From Apostichopus japonicus (Eukaryota; Echinodermata; Holothuroidea; Aspidochirotida; Stichopodidae), in NCBI RefSeq assembly GCF_037975245.1, contig NC_092579.1:999001-1063000 (forward strand): a stretch of 64,000 bases of DNA, written 5' to 3'. Position 1 is the stretch's first letter. The number at the start of each line of letters is the position of its first letter. The translations under genes and the position numbers were made by a program. The notes under the pieces are model-generated. The model was given only the letters and a program-made list of their open reading frames with translations. It made no database searches and had not been told where the DNA came from. Shown in pieces: positions 1 to 13,417 of this stretch.

Positions 1-897
1 CACTCTGTAAACAAAACAGATATTACTGTGTCAAGACGTATCATCGTCTGGTTACCAGGTTTCCAAGTACAAAATCTTACCCATAGACATGTTTGATCTT
101 GTAGTACCCTGCAACACAAAGTTCTATTTTTTCTATATTGGAAGAATGACTTCCAAATAAGAATGATAAAGTTAGCAATTTATAATAACAATGGTGCCAA
201 ATGTACCAGGATTTTGTTAAGAGAACATGTTAGCAATTTTGATTAGAAGAAGAAAAGGGTATTTGTTAGAAGGCTGTTCGTACATCACATTACACTTTCA
301 ATAAGTAGCTCCCATTGCAGAATTGTAACTACTATGTTCTTGTGACAACCACCCAATCATCATGTCAAATAACAAGGATGCCTGTGACAACTAACAGCCT
401 CCCTTTACCTCCCCCTTCTCCTCTAGCTCAAATAAACCCAGTAATACCATCATGTCAGAAGTGTTTCACTCTTGCAATGTTTGATGTGATATTGGTACTG
501 GGTGGTTCAATCTTTTACTTTTCTTGTTTCTGATATTTTCAAGATGAAGCTTATTAATGGATTTAGTCAATGTCAACTACAAGTGATTACTAATATTGAA
601 TATTTCAACAAAGACATATTAATCTCAAGAACTATATATATATATATCAAAGACAAATATAGGGAGAACGATTCACATGTGTTAAAACTTTGCTGAAGTT
701 CTCTTCATAAGCACCTCAAATTCTATAATTGGATTTGGGGATGATAGCTTTTCATTATATTCTCTGTTACATGGAGGTTACTAGAATACTAAGAAGCCTT
801 TACCGCCCGACCTGATATAAATCATTAAACCTAAGTATAGAAATTACAGAATATTTTTACATTTTAGATAAAAAATCTCTAATTTGTTTTTATGCAG
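1..897. other. Intronic or upstream DNA before first visible PGAP1 exon
   Basis: No convincing exon was found here. The first PGAP1 exon in the window begins at 898 in the middle of a codon, so this stretch is most simply the 3' part of an intron whose upstream exon lies outside the window. Short open frames near 315-700 have no splice-site support and contain a TA microsatellite. Confidence 0.6.
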
Positions 898-3800
898 TGT
901 ACCATTCGTTTCTTTCATCTTCAGCAATGCTGAGGGTCTGGTGACATTTGATTGGTCTATTAAGAAAACCATCTTTGTTAAACAATTTTCAACTCTTTTG
1001 ATGATTGTAGTCCTGACTAATTCCATATATCTCTCTTTTCAGATTGTTAGATTTTACGGCCATACTATTCCAACTTTACTGTCCATTATTGTTGTCCTGG
1101 CAACGTCATTTCAGTTGAAACACCTCTATGCAGACAGTAAGTAATATCAACACTTAATCAAGATTTATAGAGCTAGATCAGTATGGTCCAATGAGAGGAT
1201 ACTTGTTATCTGTTACATGAGATGGAGAGGCTGCATGGTGAAATGGTTTCCAACACATTAACAAAAACAGCAGTTTGTAGCAATTAATATTGTGGCCTGT
1301 TTAAAACATTTGTTTTTCTGGAAATGAAATGGAAAGCAAATATACTACTCCTGGACAGAAAGTTATTGCAAATTAAGAAAATCTAAAAGTTATTTTTCTC
1401 CACATCTCACCTTTCTTTAATTTGAATGAAAAAAAAACATTTGGAAGGAGTTTATGGAAACATACATATTAAGTAACTGTGCTAATCTAATAAACTAATA
1501 ATCTAATAAACTTATAATTGAAATCTTTGTTTACATGTAATATAATGTACAATGATACATGATAAACAATGCATTACATGAATATTCAGTGATGACGATG
1601 GCAACATTCTGAAGTTTCCCATGTCTGTTATCTAATAAAGTGGTCATTGCACTGCTACTCTGGTTTGTAATTATGTTTTTCAAATATGTGATATTTCATA
1701 CTTTATTTTGCTTTCTCACTTATTTGTCCAGCCCTCACAACCTAAGTACTCTTGGTCATTGCTTATATAAGTTTTTGAAATTTGCAACAGAAAAACTTAA
1801 GTTTTGAAATTTGCAACAGAAAAACTTAAGTTTTGACATGTGCAACAGAAAAACTTAAGTTTTGACATGTGCAACAGAAAAAAAGTTTTGACATTTGCAA
1901 CAGAAAAACTTAAGTTTTGAAATTTGCAACAGAAAAACTTAAGTTTTGAAATTTGCAACAGAAAAACTTAAGTTTTGACATTTGCAACAGAAAAATTTAA
2001 GTTTGACATTTGCAACAGAAAAACTTAGTTTTGAAATTTGCAACAGAAAAACTTAAGTTTGAAATTTGCAACAGAAAAAATTAAAGTTTTGCCCAATTTG
2101 AAAGCTTCATAGTCTAGACCTTCCATCCTTTTGTTTTAGATTGTTGATTGTTTACATTTTTGTTCTGGACTCCTTTCTTTTCAGAGCCTCTTGAAGATAT
2201 TAGCAAGTTACATGATCTTTACTGCAAACCATACATTGTGGTTCCTCCCATTGCATTGTTCAGAGCTATTGTCAAGTAAGATATATTTGTTGTAAAATTC
2301 AACTTTATTGTATTAATTCTGTGTGAGAAGGAAGTCTGCCTGTATGACATGCCTACAGAGGGGCTGTACATTTATTAATATTCAACTACTTCAGATTACA
2401 TAGAGCTATTATATTAAATTGTCTGTTGCCCTTCACCAGTTTTCTGCAGATTCACTTAAGTACGTTACAGCAATGCTATTGTTTTGAGTCTTCAAATTTC
2501 TTTTATTTTCATCCACAAAGTTGCAATTTTGGTGTTAGTTAATAAGTAAAGCAACTGTACTGTAGTTCCAATTATAATATATGCTGAGTAGGGTAGGTCT
2601 CATGCTTTGCTGTAAAAGTGACAAATTAACTTGGTTCTTCATATATTCAGTGTGTTTGAAAAGTAACACAAGTTTCTCCAAATTTTAGGTTCATCTGTTT
2701 TGACATTAGTTCAACAAACTAACAAGATCGTGTCAGGTCCAAAGTCACTTGGTGACCAGTGAAATTAAAATTAAATTCCTTGTCATAACTATTGGCTATT
2801 CAAGTTTCCTTTCTCACGTTAGTAGATGTCCATTCTCTGTGGGGCTCTGCTCTTTACATACACCTGACATTTTGAATTAGACTTTACTTAAGATTTAACA
2901 GGCATTAAATAAATCAAATTTTGCTTCAATTACTTTCTGTAAAGATTTTGATTGTAATTGATCAGAATATTGTATTTTAAATTATCTTACAAGTGACGTT
3001 TGTGTTTCCTCTGAATTACTTACAGCCTTTGTAATAGATAAAAGCCTCTCTGCAATTAGAATAGTTAACTCATTAGCTAAATCTGAAACACTTTTAACTC
3101 TTTTGTTATGATGGTAACAGAAATGAAGCTCTGGAGAGTTCATACGACTTTCGCATCCTATCCGAGCAGGGAGTTTTCTTCAACTTCCTTCCTCTTGTGA
3201 TGTTCCTCCTGAGCTACGGTCTATGCGCTCTTCTCCTGTGGACTATGGAGAATAAAACTAATAACGGTGGTCGCCTCTGGAAATGGTGGAAGAAGTAAGT
3301 TTTTTCAAAGTAGAGAGTTTGCAACAAAACTGTCCATCAAAATTGTGAGAGTTGAGATGATGAGTTCACATTTATGAAAGAAGTATATCGATATGTTTAG
3401 GGCTTGGGAAGTTAGGGGTTAGGGAAGAAAAACAAAATGTTTAATATTAAAGGACTGGGAAAGTTAAAGGAAACAAAATGTTTAATTAGGACTGGAAAAA
3501 AAAAATGTTTAATAATGTCTAGGGGAAGTTAAAGGAAAACAAAATGTTTAATTAGGGGTGGGGGAAGTTAAAGGAAACAAAATGTTTAATTAGGACTGGA
3601 AAAAAAAAATGTTTAATAATGTCTAGGGGAAGTTAAAGGAAAACAAAATGTTTAATTAGGGCTGGGGGAAGTCAAAGAAAACAAAATGTTTAATTAGGGC
3701 TGGGGAAGTTAAAGGAAAACAAAATGTTTAATTAGGGCTGGGGGAAGTCAAAGAAAACAAAATGTTTAATTAGGGGTGGGGGAAGTTAAAGGAAAACAAA

Positions 3801-6800
3801 ATGTTTAATTAGGGCTGGGGGAAAACATAATGTTTAATAATGTCTGGGGGGAAGTTAAAGGGGAAAAAAATGTTTAATTAGGGCTGGGGAGGTTAAAGGA
3901 AAACAAAATGTTTAATTAGGGCTGGGGGAAGTTAAAGAAAAACTAAATGTTTAATTAGGGCTGGTGGAAAAACAAAATGTTTAATTAGGACTGGAAGAAA
4001 ACAAAATGTTTAATAATGTCTAGGGAAAGTTAAAGGAAAACAAAATGTTTAATTAGGGCTGTGGGAAGCTCAAAGGAAACAAAATGTTTTATTAGGGCAG
4101 GGGGAAGTTAAAGAAAACAACATGTTTAATTAGGTCTGGGGGAAAAACATAATGTTTAATAATGTCTGGGGGGGAGTTAAAGGGGAAAAATGTTTAATTA
4201 GGGCTGGGGGAAGTTAAAGGGAAACAAAATGTTTAATTAGGGCTGGGGAAAGTTCAAGGAAAATGTGTTATCATGGGACTCTTAAGGGGTAATACAGGCT
4301 GAGGATGAACAAATATAAAATCCGCAGAGCTTATGAAAGGAACACATGTTATAATTGGAATGATTATTTTATCTTGGAAATATTACAAGTGTATGACTGG
4401 ATGTTATTTCATGTTGTTAATGTGTATTAATCAAGGACTTTATCACAACACAACAGTGAGTATCAACTAATATGTTGGGGTCCTCATTGTATCAGTGAAA
4501 AATAGTGACAAGCAAAGACGGTTTGAGGTGTGGTCCATTTTATTCAATGTAATTCATATGAATAAACTTGAATAATATATATATTTTCCATCTCAGCAAC
4601 AGATCAAGCTTCTAAGATGGGAGATGCACCATTGTCAATGTGTTTCTTTTTACTTGCTCTGTAATATAACTTTTATTTTGTATTTTAGATTGCCATGTGA
4701 TATAAGCTTTAAAACTTTAGACTTCATTATCCCTTTAAAGAATAATTATGGTACAGTTATTTGCATAAAGCATCTCAAAATGTCTGCTATGAAAGTGTTG
4801 TGAACTTCTCTCTGATTGCTGACTTCTGTTTCTACAAGTGATTACTCTCTCAAGGTAAAAAACAAGCACCTGTTTCTAGTTCTAGATACAAGAATTTTTG
4901 TTATATTCATAAAGTTCCTTAAAAATATTTACTTAGGCAGACCACTATTGTAACTCTCATGCGTTCCAAGTAACGTAAAAGTGATATTAATATATTTTAT
5001 ATTTACATGACAATATGTTTTATTTTTCATTTACTGCAGGGTAAAATATTTTCATGAAAATGATTGATATATTTAGTTGTCTGATAAATGGTGCATTTTA
5101 CCTTTGTTTTGCCCAGGGGAGAGCTTTCCTTGGACATGTTTAAGACCACCAAAGCCCAAGACTCATCTCGTCTCTGGCCGATTGCGGTAGTTGGTGGTAC
5201 GATGGCTCTAGCTGTGGGAACTTGTGGCGCTGTGGCCATTATCTTCATCTCTGTTATAGTCGGTTTTAAGGTAGGTTACTCTATGTAACATTGTCACATG
5301 TAATATGAATTAATGTCTATACAGGAAACACAGTATTCATAAACCATTATCTCATGCATGATAAGATTAGTATATCAAATGAAAATATAATAAATAATAA
5401 CATAGTCATTATTTCAAAATATCAGACTTGTCTTTCCCTATTTGTCCTTTGTGAATTGGGTTTTATCATAATTTGTCCTGAGGTTAGTTCAGGCCAAGTC
5501 AAACACCCTACTGTACCTAATGCCTTCTTGAGAAACAGAGTCTGTCGAATGAATATCATCAGAGATTTTGCTGATTGGTTGTGGCAACTATCAGGTAAAG
5601 TGGATTGCACTTTACCAATTGGGGACCCTGTCAAAATCACCTCGGAACATTGCATCAGATGTGTATGTCTGTGACGTTGCACTGTTAATGCATAGTAAAA
5701 TGAAATAATTGTATTTCAGTTTCATTTGTCATATTTGTGATATTTGAATATTATTGATTTTGTACATCCAAAGTGTAGTTGGGTCAAGTGAACTGAGGGA
5801 TACATTTGATATTACTGTTATACACTGGTATGTTTACATTACACCTTTATATGACAATGTGCTCTATGCAGAGCAAACAAAGACATAAAACATGACATTT
5901 TATGTTAAAACATTTATTAAGAAATACATTTGTTTTGTTTGATGATTTTTAATCAACATGCAAACACGATTAATGAGACTGTAATCATCAGTAAGTTCAA
6001 TTAAGCTAATTCTCGCCAGGAAAATTCAATCTTTAATGCCATAAAGAATATCCCAACTTGCATGATAAATGAATTTTACCTTAAAAGTTTCCCTAGATGA
6101 GAGATATAAAATGTAAGGTCAAACGTATACAACCATTCTGCTTCAATGTCTAATGTCACAGCAATTTGTGTTTTAAATTTATAGGCATCTGGACTTAAAG
6201 CCAGGGTTTTGGTGGCTGAGTCAAAGGTGAGTTGGCCTTCTAGTTTCCTTCGATATCCTCATATTGAGATGGTCATTGTTTGTAGAGAATTAAAAGGTCA
6301 TATTGTAACGTGGCAAAACTCTGTCAAATCAAGATGACATATTAATAAATGTTAGCTTTAAGTGATAAAGTTTGACACTTTTGTGTTGAATGTTTAGCTT
6401 GTAATATTCATAATAGTTTGCTTTTAATACTTTGATCTGTAAGATATGAAATCCAAAAATAATTTAGTCACAAGAGGAAAGTGAAGGGATAAACCTGGAG
6501 CATAACTGTATTGCTGTGAAGATGGCATTCTATATGTGTACATCAATGCTGGGGATATTTCTAGCCAATTGTATTACTTGTATGAAATGATCAATCATTG
6601 TGGTAAGTTCAGTACATGATGCTATAAGAGTTATGTATGACTAGAGTTCTCTTTGCCATTTAATGGGCATATTTCTAGCCAGAAGTAATGAATCTGTTAT
6701 GGTCACTTGTTACGATTGGCCTACGATGCCTGATAGTCATTTTACACTTTGTGAAGCACTTAGCTAATACTTGATAAATTACGGTTTGATTAAAAACTTT

Positions 6801-9800
6801 CCATCTATTCATTTCAGTCACACTTATCTTAATTCTAGCAGGAGATAACTTGCTCCTCGTGGTCATTTATTTGCCTAGTGCCATCCAACAGAGGTTATTT
6901 ATTCATTTATTAATTGTTCCCAAAGCTACCAGAAGAGAAAGTGAAGGAGTCTACCAAGGAATCCAAAGAACCACCAAAGAGGCTTACTCCTGATGAGAAG
7001 GTCCATCGTAGGGCCAAGGACAGCTTCCATTTCACAACCACAGTCCATATACTACTCAATTTCTTAGTTTTATTCGCAGTACCAACACTGATTGCTTGGT
7101 ATGAAAACTTGCAGTAAGTTAACAACTGATCTCTTTAGAGGACTTGTATAAACATTGGGATTCTTTTCTTCTATAACAATTTTGAAATGCAGCATAAACA
7201 GTATGTATGTATATATGTGTGTATGCGTGTATGTATGGGTGTATGTATGTATTTTAGATCCTCCTGCAAGCAGGAACTCGCGAAGAAGCCATCATTGGCT
7301 TATCAAAGCCGCAAGCTGGCCGAAGCCAGTCTCTTAGATTCATATTTTAACGTCCATGATTATGAATTGTCAACAACTCTGTAACTGGACGACATACATT
7401 AATCTTGGAGTGACTCAAACTGGGGACCTTATGGTTGGAAGGCACCGGCGTTAACCACAAAGCTAACACTCCTTGAACACATTAGTGGAGTCAGTTCGTA
7501 ACTGGTTAAAGTGAAATAAGCTAAGAACAAGCCACAGCTTACCCACATTTGAAATGATATTTCAGATTTGAAAGTGAGCCAATTACTTCAAATGATTGTG
7601 CTAACCCTAATGTGATTTTTATCTATCAACCATAAGCAGGTTCCCCCATGTACACAAGTTACTTCAACAGTACCACAAAATAATTGCTTTCTCAGTCAAA
7701 GGTATTGTGTAGTTATTAATTGTAGTGATGTATCGTTAATGTCTAATACCTCATAAGGGAGAATAAGTAACATCCAAGTACTCATAACAGTTTAAGGCAC
7801 CTTATGCTATGGTATGTTATGTACATGACTTTATCTACATACCTGTGGATATACACCCCATTTGAACAAAGAAATGAAGGTGATTTAATGTCCCATTACA
7901 TTGTCTTATCTGTTTAGAGGTGAAAGTTTGCCAAAATGATAATAATCCTCATCTGACATTGTGTTTTTGTAAAGTTTCAAAATGATATAGGAAGGTGTCA
8001 CCATAAAATTGACTGATCAAATGACAGATTTATTCATAACAGGCATATGATGCGTTTTTATCATATGAATTAAATTTGATGTTAATAGTTTATTTTGATG
8101 TAAATCTATCTTGGGTTTTTTCACACAAAGACACAATCCATTTCAAGTAGATGATATCACATTAATTGTTTTAATTTGTAGCCAGTTATAAATGACAGCC
8201 ATGAAGTATTTTTACACTCCATAAAAATAATATTTTTGCAGTTGGCATTCCTTTTTAATCTAATGTCTTCAGATGCCCTGACTATATGCCCCTCCCTCCC
8301 CATTGCACCCCTCCTACCATACTTCTACAATCAAACCTCTTATCACACCCCTCCTTTTATCCTTTCACACCCCTCAATATTTACATTTCTACTTGCACTC
8401 ATTTGTAGATTTGACTTCAGGCTGAGGAATGATCCTACCCTGTATCCAGCTCTGGTTGCTTCAGTAGCAGTCATCGATATTCTGGGAAATCCAGTTCCAT
8501 TGCCAAAGAAAAGGTGAGTCTTGGAATGGGGCAAAGATTCATCTGTGACATTATGGAGGTGTCTTGACTAAGTTTTATTTGGCCATCAGAGATCGTATAG
8601 CTGTATTTATTTGGTACCGAGTCCTGTCCATGGGCAAAGATTTATCTGTGACACTATTAAGATCTCTTGCCTAAGTTTTATTCGGCCATCATACAGTAGA
8701 TCTTATAGCTGTGTTTATTTGGTAGAGATTCCTGTCCATGGGCAAGGATTCATCTGTGACATTATGAAGGTCTCTTAACTGAGTTTTATTCAGCCATCAG
8801 AGTTCATATAGCTGTTTTTATTTGTTAGAGATTCCTGTCCATGTATAGTGGAACATTTGTTTAATATGTGTGGTTAACTTGTTGTATTAGAGATGCATTA
8901 TAGCATTGCAATATTTGATCCTCTTGGGAAAGCAACCTACATAGCATGTACCATTGCCTATAAGACTTCCAGAGTGTTACACGACCCACAATATTCTAGC
9001 GGTCCATGGTCCAAGGTATACAACACTCTCATCTTTGTCCAAGTCTTCTCTTCTCTGTCACAGTTGATGACATTAATTCCCCCCCCCCTCCCTGCCCTGC
9101 CTGTGAAACTCTGCATATAAGTTGTTGTATCACAGTCCCATAAATAAGGGGTTAATCAACGGTCTAGCGTGCGTTACTCACAGGATTAATGCACGATCGG
9201 GGGATTATGCAAGCGATGCACGAGGGCGGAGCCCGAGTGCATCCAGCGATAGCATTAACACATGGAGTGCATTAATCATGTGAGTAACGCACGCTAGACC
9301 GTTGATTAACCCCGTTCATTCATACACTACCATTTGCGTGGGGGAAAAATCATAAAACAAAACATTTTTGGTTACATATAACCAAAGATTTATTAAAGTG
9401 ATGCCCTGTAATTTTACCGTGCGTTACTCACAGGATTAACCACGGTCAGCTGACCTGAATGGACCAATAGGATTTAGGAATCTTTACTAAGTATGAATGA
9501 ATGCTGCTTTAATGTTATGAGGAATGATATTTCTCTGATAACTAGGTGGATTCAGTCCAGATCATCTACACATGGAACCTTACTTTGACAAGGGATTAGT
9601 AAGTTTATAATACAACATACACAGTCATAATACATGTATTATACTTGCAAATCACGTGTGTAACAGATTGATACATTTCGAACATTTGTTTTAACTTTTT
9701 TCTTCTCTTACAGCAAACTTGTAAAGCCAGTCTCGTGGGTTTTGTACTTTTTCACCCTACTGATGGTCCTGTATGCGATAGAATCTGTCTACCGATGTGT

Positions 9801-9852
9801 GTACTTCTTATCAGCAAGCATATTACTATTATCATTCCTTCAACTGGTGTAA
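898..9852 (+). CDS. PGAP1: PGAP1 GPI inositol-deacylase, C-terminal eight exons (5' partial)
   Basis: PGAP1 is an ER membrane enzyme that removes the inositol-linked acyl chain from GPI anchors. Its N-terminal lipase domain lies upstream of the window; this is the multi-pass C-terminal part. Exons: 898-1136, 2185-2275, 3121-3294, 5117-5270, 6185-6226, 6926-7113, 8409-8513, 9714-9852. All have AG/GT borders, the phases match throughout, and together they encode 376 aa before a TAA. Seen: hydrophobic segments in exon 1 (two, near FSTLLMIVVLTNSIYL and TLLSIIVVLATSF), exon 3 (PLVMFLLSYGLCALLLW), exon 4 (GGTMALAVGTCGAVAIIF), exon 6 (LLNFLVLFAVPTLIAWYENL) and exon 8 (two). A basic, Lys/Glu-rich cytosol- or lumen-facing linker starts exon 6 (about 35 residues). 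The identification rests on the ordered match of exons 6-8 to the PGAP1 C-terminus: a helix ending in a Trp-x-x-x-Leu, then an N-D-P motif, then a K-L-x-K motif and two final helices. Exon 5 is a 42-nt microexon (14 aa). Human PGAP1 is about 922 aa, so about 40% is here. Any other multi-pass ER protein is a less likely alternative. Confidence 0.85.
1770..2095. repeat. 29-bp minisatellite in PGAP1 intron
   Basis: About eleven copies of a 29-bp unit built around TTTGCAACAGAAAAACTTAA, with small deletions near the right end. It lies in the intron between the exons ending at 1136 and starting at 2185, about 90 bp upstream of the acceptor. Confidence 0.95.
3390..4262. repeat. 39-bp minisatellite in PGAP1 intron
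   Basis: About twenty-two imperfect copies of a ~39-bp unit containing AACAAAATGTTTAATTAGGG and a purine-rich GGGGGAAGTTAAAGG half. A shortened variant with 'AATAATGTCT' recurs at intervals, suggesting expansion of multi-unit blocks. It lies in the intron after the exon ending at 3294. Confidence 0.95.
7195..7255. repeat. TATG/TGTA microsatellite
   Basis: Imperfect tetranucleotide run (tatg/tgta with interruptions) in the PGAP1 intron after the exon ending at 7113. Confidence 0.85.
8525..8850. repeat. ~105-bp tandem repeat, three copies
   Basis: Three diverged copies of a ~105-bp unit, each starting near GGGCAAAGATT (8530, 8633, 8740) and ending in a 'TCCTGTCCATG' segment. It sits immediately after the donor of the penultimate PGAP1 exon and contains no exon. 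Confidence 0.85.
9148..9313. mobile_element. Foldback (inverted-repeat) MITE-like element
   Basis: The two ~46-bp arms (9148-9193 and 9268-9313) are almost perfect reverse complements, starting GGGGTTAATCAACGG and ending in its complement. The centre is itself near-palindromic (GATGCAC...GAGGGCGGAGCCCGAG...GTGCATC), so the whole 166 bp can fold into one hairpin. A partial related sequence (CGTGCGTTACTCACAGGATT) recurs at 9418. It lies in the last PGAP1 intron. No target duplication was clear. Confidence 0.8.
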
Positions 9853-10532
9853 TCCTCTGCAGTACAGTCAGGCATCATCTACTTTCACTAGTTTTCATGC
9901 ACTATGAATATTCATAGATCCTTTGTTCATCTCCAAGACTTAGTCCTTTTATTTCATGTATTGCTTAGTACCTGTGTCTCCATATCGTTTAAATGTACAT
10001 GAAAGAAGAATGCTGGTTTTTACAAAAGCATTAATTTTAAGCTGACAAATGTGACTCGTTTACACTAACATTATAGTTACGTTTCAGTTTTAATCAGAAC
10101 ATAATACACAAGATTGTTGAGTAATTTACTGTGCCTTATATGCAAACCTACTGTATGAATTTTTCTGTACTGCTTATTAAAGTTTGAAAAGTTCCTATCT
10201 CAAAATTAAATGTTTTTGTAAGTTTTTATGAGCTTGAAGCAATGGTGCTGGGACTATAACAGATGTGAAGTAGCATCAGTAGAGATACATGCCAATAGTT
10301 GATACCTTACAGCGAACTGAGAATAAACAGTTTCCAGCAGTATCTCAATGTAGCTCTCTCTCCATTATCATCATCTGTGTCTTAGACATAGGAACAATAA
10401 TACCACCTAACTATCAAGAAGACATGGACTTGAATTCAGGTCCTTTGAATACTGTAAAGTTTATATTACTAAGCATTGAATATGTTGAATACAATTTAAA
10501 TTAGTAAAATGAGAACATGAGAGATCTGCTTT
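9853..10532 (+). other. PGAP1 3' UTR and flank
   Basis: Follows the PGAP1 TAA. Candidate polyadenylation hexamers are ATTAAA near 10178 and AATAAA at 10322. No other coding signal was seen. The true cleavage site cannot be set from sequence alone. Confidence 0.5.
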
Positions 10533-11690
10533 TGTTCAATAGTGTACATATTCAAGTCCGATGCATTATCATAGATCTAATCTGGTCTGATGCAGTACTA
10601 TAGATTTATTCTAGTCTAATTAATGTATTACCAAAAGTCTATTCTAGAATGATGCATTACCACGGATCTATTCTGGTCTGATGTATTACCATCAATCTAG
10701 ATGGTCTGCTCAATTACCATAGATTAATTCTGGTCTGACACAATACTATAGATGTACTCTGATCTGATGTGTTACCATAGATCTAATCAGGTCTGATGCA
10801 TTACTACAGATCAATTCTGGTCTGCTCAAGTACCATAGATCTATTCTTGTCTGACATGATACCATATATATATTCTGGTCTCATGTATTAATGTATCTAT
10901 TCTAGTCTGATGTATTACCATAGATCTATTCTGGTTGGATGTATTACCATAGATCTATTCTGGTCTGATGCATTACCACAGATCTATTCTGGTCTCATAT
11001 ATTACCATAGATCTATTCTGGTCTGATACATTACCACAGATCTATTCTGGTCTCATATATTACCAAAGATCTATTCTGATCTGATGTATTACCATAGATC
11101 TATTCTGGTCTGATGTATTACCATAGATCTATTCTGGTCTGATACATTACCACAGATCTATTCTGGTCTCATATATTACCAAAGATCTATTCTGGTCTGA
11201 TGTATTACCATAGATTTATTCTGGTCTGATACATTACCACAGATCTATTCTGGTCTGATATATTACCATAGATCTATTCTGGTCTGATGTATTACCATAG
11301 ATCTATTCTGGTCTGATGTATTACAATAGATCTATTCTGGTCTGATGTATTACCATAGATGTATTCTGGTCTGATGCATTACCATAGATCTATTCTGGTC
11401 TGATGTATTACCATAGATGTATTCTGGTCTGATGCATTACCAGAGATCTATTCTGGTCTCATATATTACCATAGATCTATTCTGGTCTGATGTATTACCA
11501 TAGATGTATTCTGGTCTGATGCATTACCAGAGATCTATTCTGGTCTCATATATTACCAGAGATCTATTCTGGTCTGATGTATACAATAGATCTATTCTGG
11601 TCTCATCTATTACCATAGATCTATTCTGGTCTGATGTATTACCATCAATCTGTTCTGCTCTGATATATTACCATGTATATTACCACCCAA
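10533..11690. repeat. 29-bp minisatellite with AGATCT in each unit
   Basis: About 38 copies of a 29-bp unit, core GATCTATTCTGGTCTGATG followed by TATTACCATA. Units are diverged at the left edge (10,540-10,900) and homogeneous from about 10,900 onward. Most units contain AGATCT. Short open frames inside are a by-product of the repeat. Confidence 0.97.
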
Positions 11691-13247
11691 TCTGTTTTAT
11701 TCATACAAGAGTAGGCCTTTTGGACAAAATGATTCAAGAATATCACACTGGTGAAAAATCTTAGAGACAACATTTGCCTTCTCTTGTTATATGGACTTAT
11801 GTTGATGTATGCTACAATAATGGCTATAAATTAGTAGATTGTATTTTTAATCATCATTATTATTAACTTTGCTTTATCTGCCTCTATTTTTTTGAAACTA
11901 GAAGTATGTTATTAACTCACATTAATTAATTAATTCATACTAATTAAATTAGTATCATTACAAAGCTTCTTCTGTTTATTTCAACAATGCACGAACTTGC
12001 TCCTCTGCTTATCATTCCAAATTAACTTTAGCCAAACATTTAGCAATCATTAATGTTATTAACAATGACTTAAACCCTTGACATAATATGTTCAAATTTG
12101 ATATTTCTATTTTGCTCTTTGTTTATCTTCTATTATCTGTTGTAAAATTCACCAATTAATAATCAAACTGTTTTCAGCTTCTGGTAATTTCCTTTGTACT
12201 TAAATGAACAATGCTCCACCCTCCCCCCCCCCCCCCTCCCTCTCACGAGGTTTTGCTTTTTGAAACCACAAATGTTGCACATACCTAGATAACTATTAAT
12301 TATGCCAAATGGGTCATCTCTCAATTTTTTGCTTGCAGTTCCCTTATGCCAAGACACTAGCTGAATATTTGTAAATGGTATACATGATTAAAATAAAGTC
12401 GTTTGTAATTAGGACAATAACACTTCTGTTGAATGGTTCACGGATTGTAATTGTTGCAATAAATTCACGAAATAAAGATTGAGGTAGTTTTTCCTCTGCT
12501 GTTTCCTTTGTACTGATTGTTTTACTTTGTTGTGCTTATTATGTAAAGTGTTTTTGTTTCTTTTGTTTCATGGTTCTGTTGTTGGCAGTTGAGATAGAAA
12601 AATGACTGATTACACAAATGTCAAGTATAACACTATGATTGCTACAATTTTATCGCGATATTAAATGTAATGTTACACATAAAATTTCTTCAACATAACA
12701 ATGGTAACATAACATTCCTTATTGAACATAACTGACTGTAACATTCGCTCCGTGCTTGGGTCTTCTGCGTAGTGACATTCTTCCAATGTTTATAGTTTTG
12801 TTTCGTCAAAGCAAATTGATCGTTACTATTAATATTTTCCTCTCTTAGCCATTAATCGAACAGCGCTGAGGCTGAATATTATTAAAGCTTGTATATCTTT
12901 CCGACAAGACGGGTTAATAAAAATCGTTTGTTTACGTGTATGACCGTTGCGAAACAAGTCCGAACATAAGTGTCAAGAATGTTGTCCATATTTTATGACT
13001 TCATAGCGTATTACACCCCGACTGTGAGAGGTTCACAGACAAGTTGTCGTGCATTCATATATATACAAGTAAGAATGATTTGTTGCCCTGGGAGTTCTCT
13101 ACATGAGTTATATTTTTATCGCAAACATTTTACTGATATAAAACGGCAGTAATATGCAACAGGTATGTCAGGGTCAATGCGGTTGGCTGTTATAGTATAG
13201 TAACTCAAGAATTAGGAGAATATTGAACAGATTGGTTCTTCATGCAG
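11691..13247. other. Intergenic, no gene recognised
   Basis: AT-rich DNA with a poly-C run near 12,222-12,236 and no open frame with splice or homology support. Confidence 0.5.
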
Positions 13248-13390
13248 TCACGATCTACGTTTTACTAAGCTCTATAGGGACCTGAACTTCTGCCGAAAGA
13301 AAGAAAACACTGTTAAACTGCTTAACTACTGCAAAGATATAAAAGTCAGAAGGTCTGACTGTTCAATCCTAGCAGAATCTTCCTACAAAG
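13248..13390 (+). CDS. Candidate internal exon, unrecognised
   Basis: A 143-nt open stretch is bounded by a good acceptor (TTCATGCAG) and a good donor (AAG|GTAAGC), entering with one base and leaving with one base around 47 uninterrupted codons. The predicted residues are charged and varied (LRFTKLYRDLNFCRKKENTV at the start, then a K-V-R-R-S-D segment) and not low-complexity. I do not recognise the family and found no partner exon. The sequence continues openly past the donor to the hAT-like element inserted at 13,418. It could be a fragment of an old retroelement instead of a host exon. Confidence 0.3.
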
Positions 13391-13417
13391 GTAAGCTTGC
13401 TGGAATCGAAACGTCAG

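Noticed and set aside
9735-9917. 60-codon alternative frame over the last PGAP1 exon
   Set aside because: It is out of phase with the upstream exons; the in-phase frame ends at 9852 and matches the PGAP1 C-terminus.
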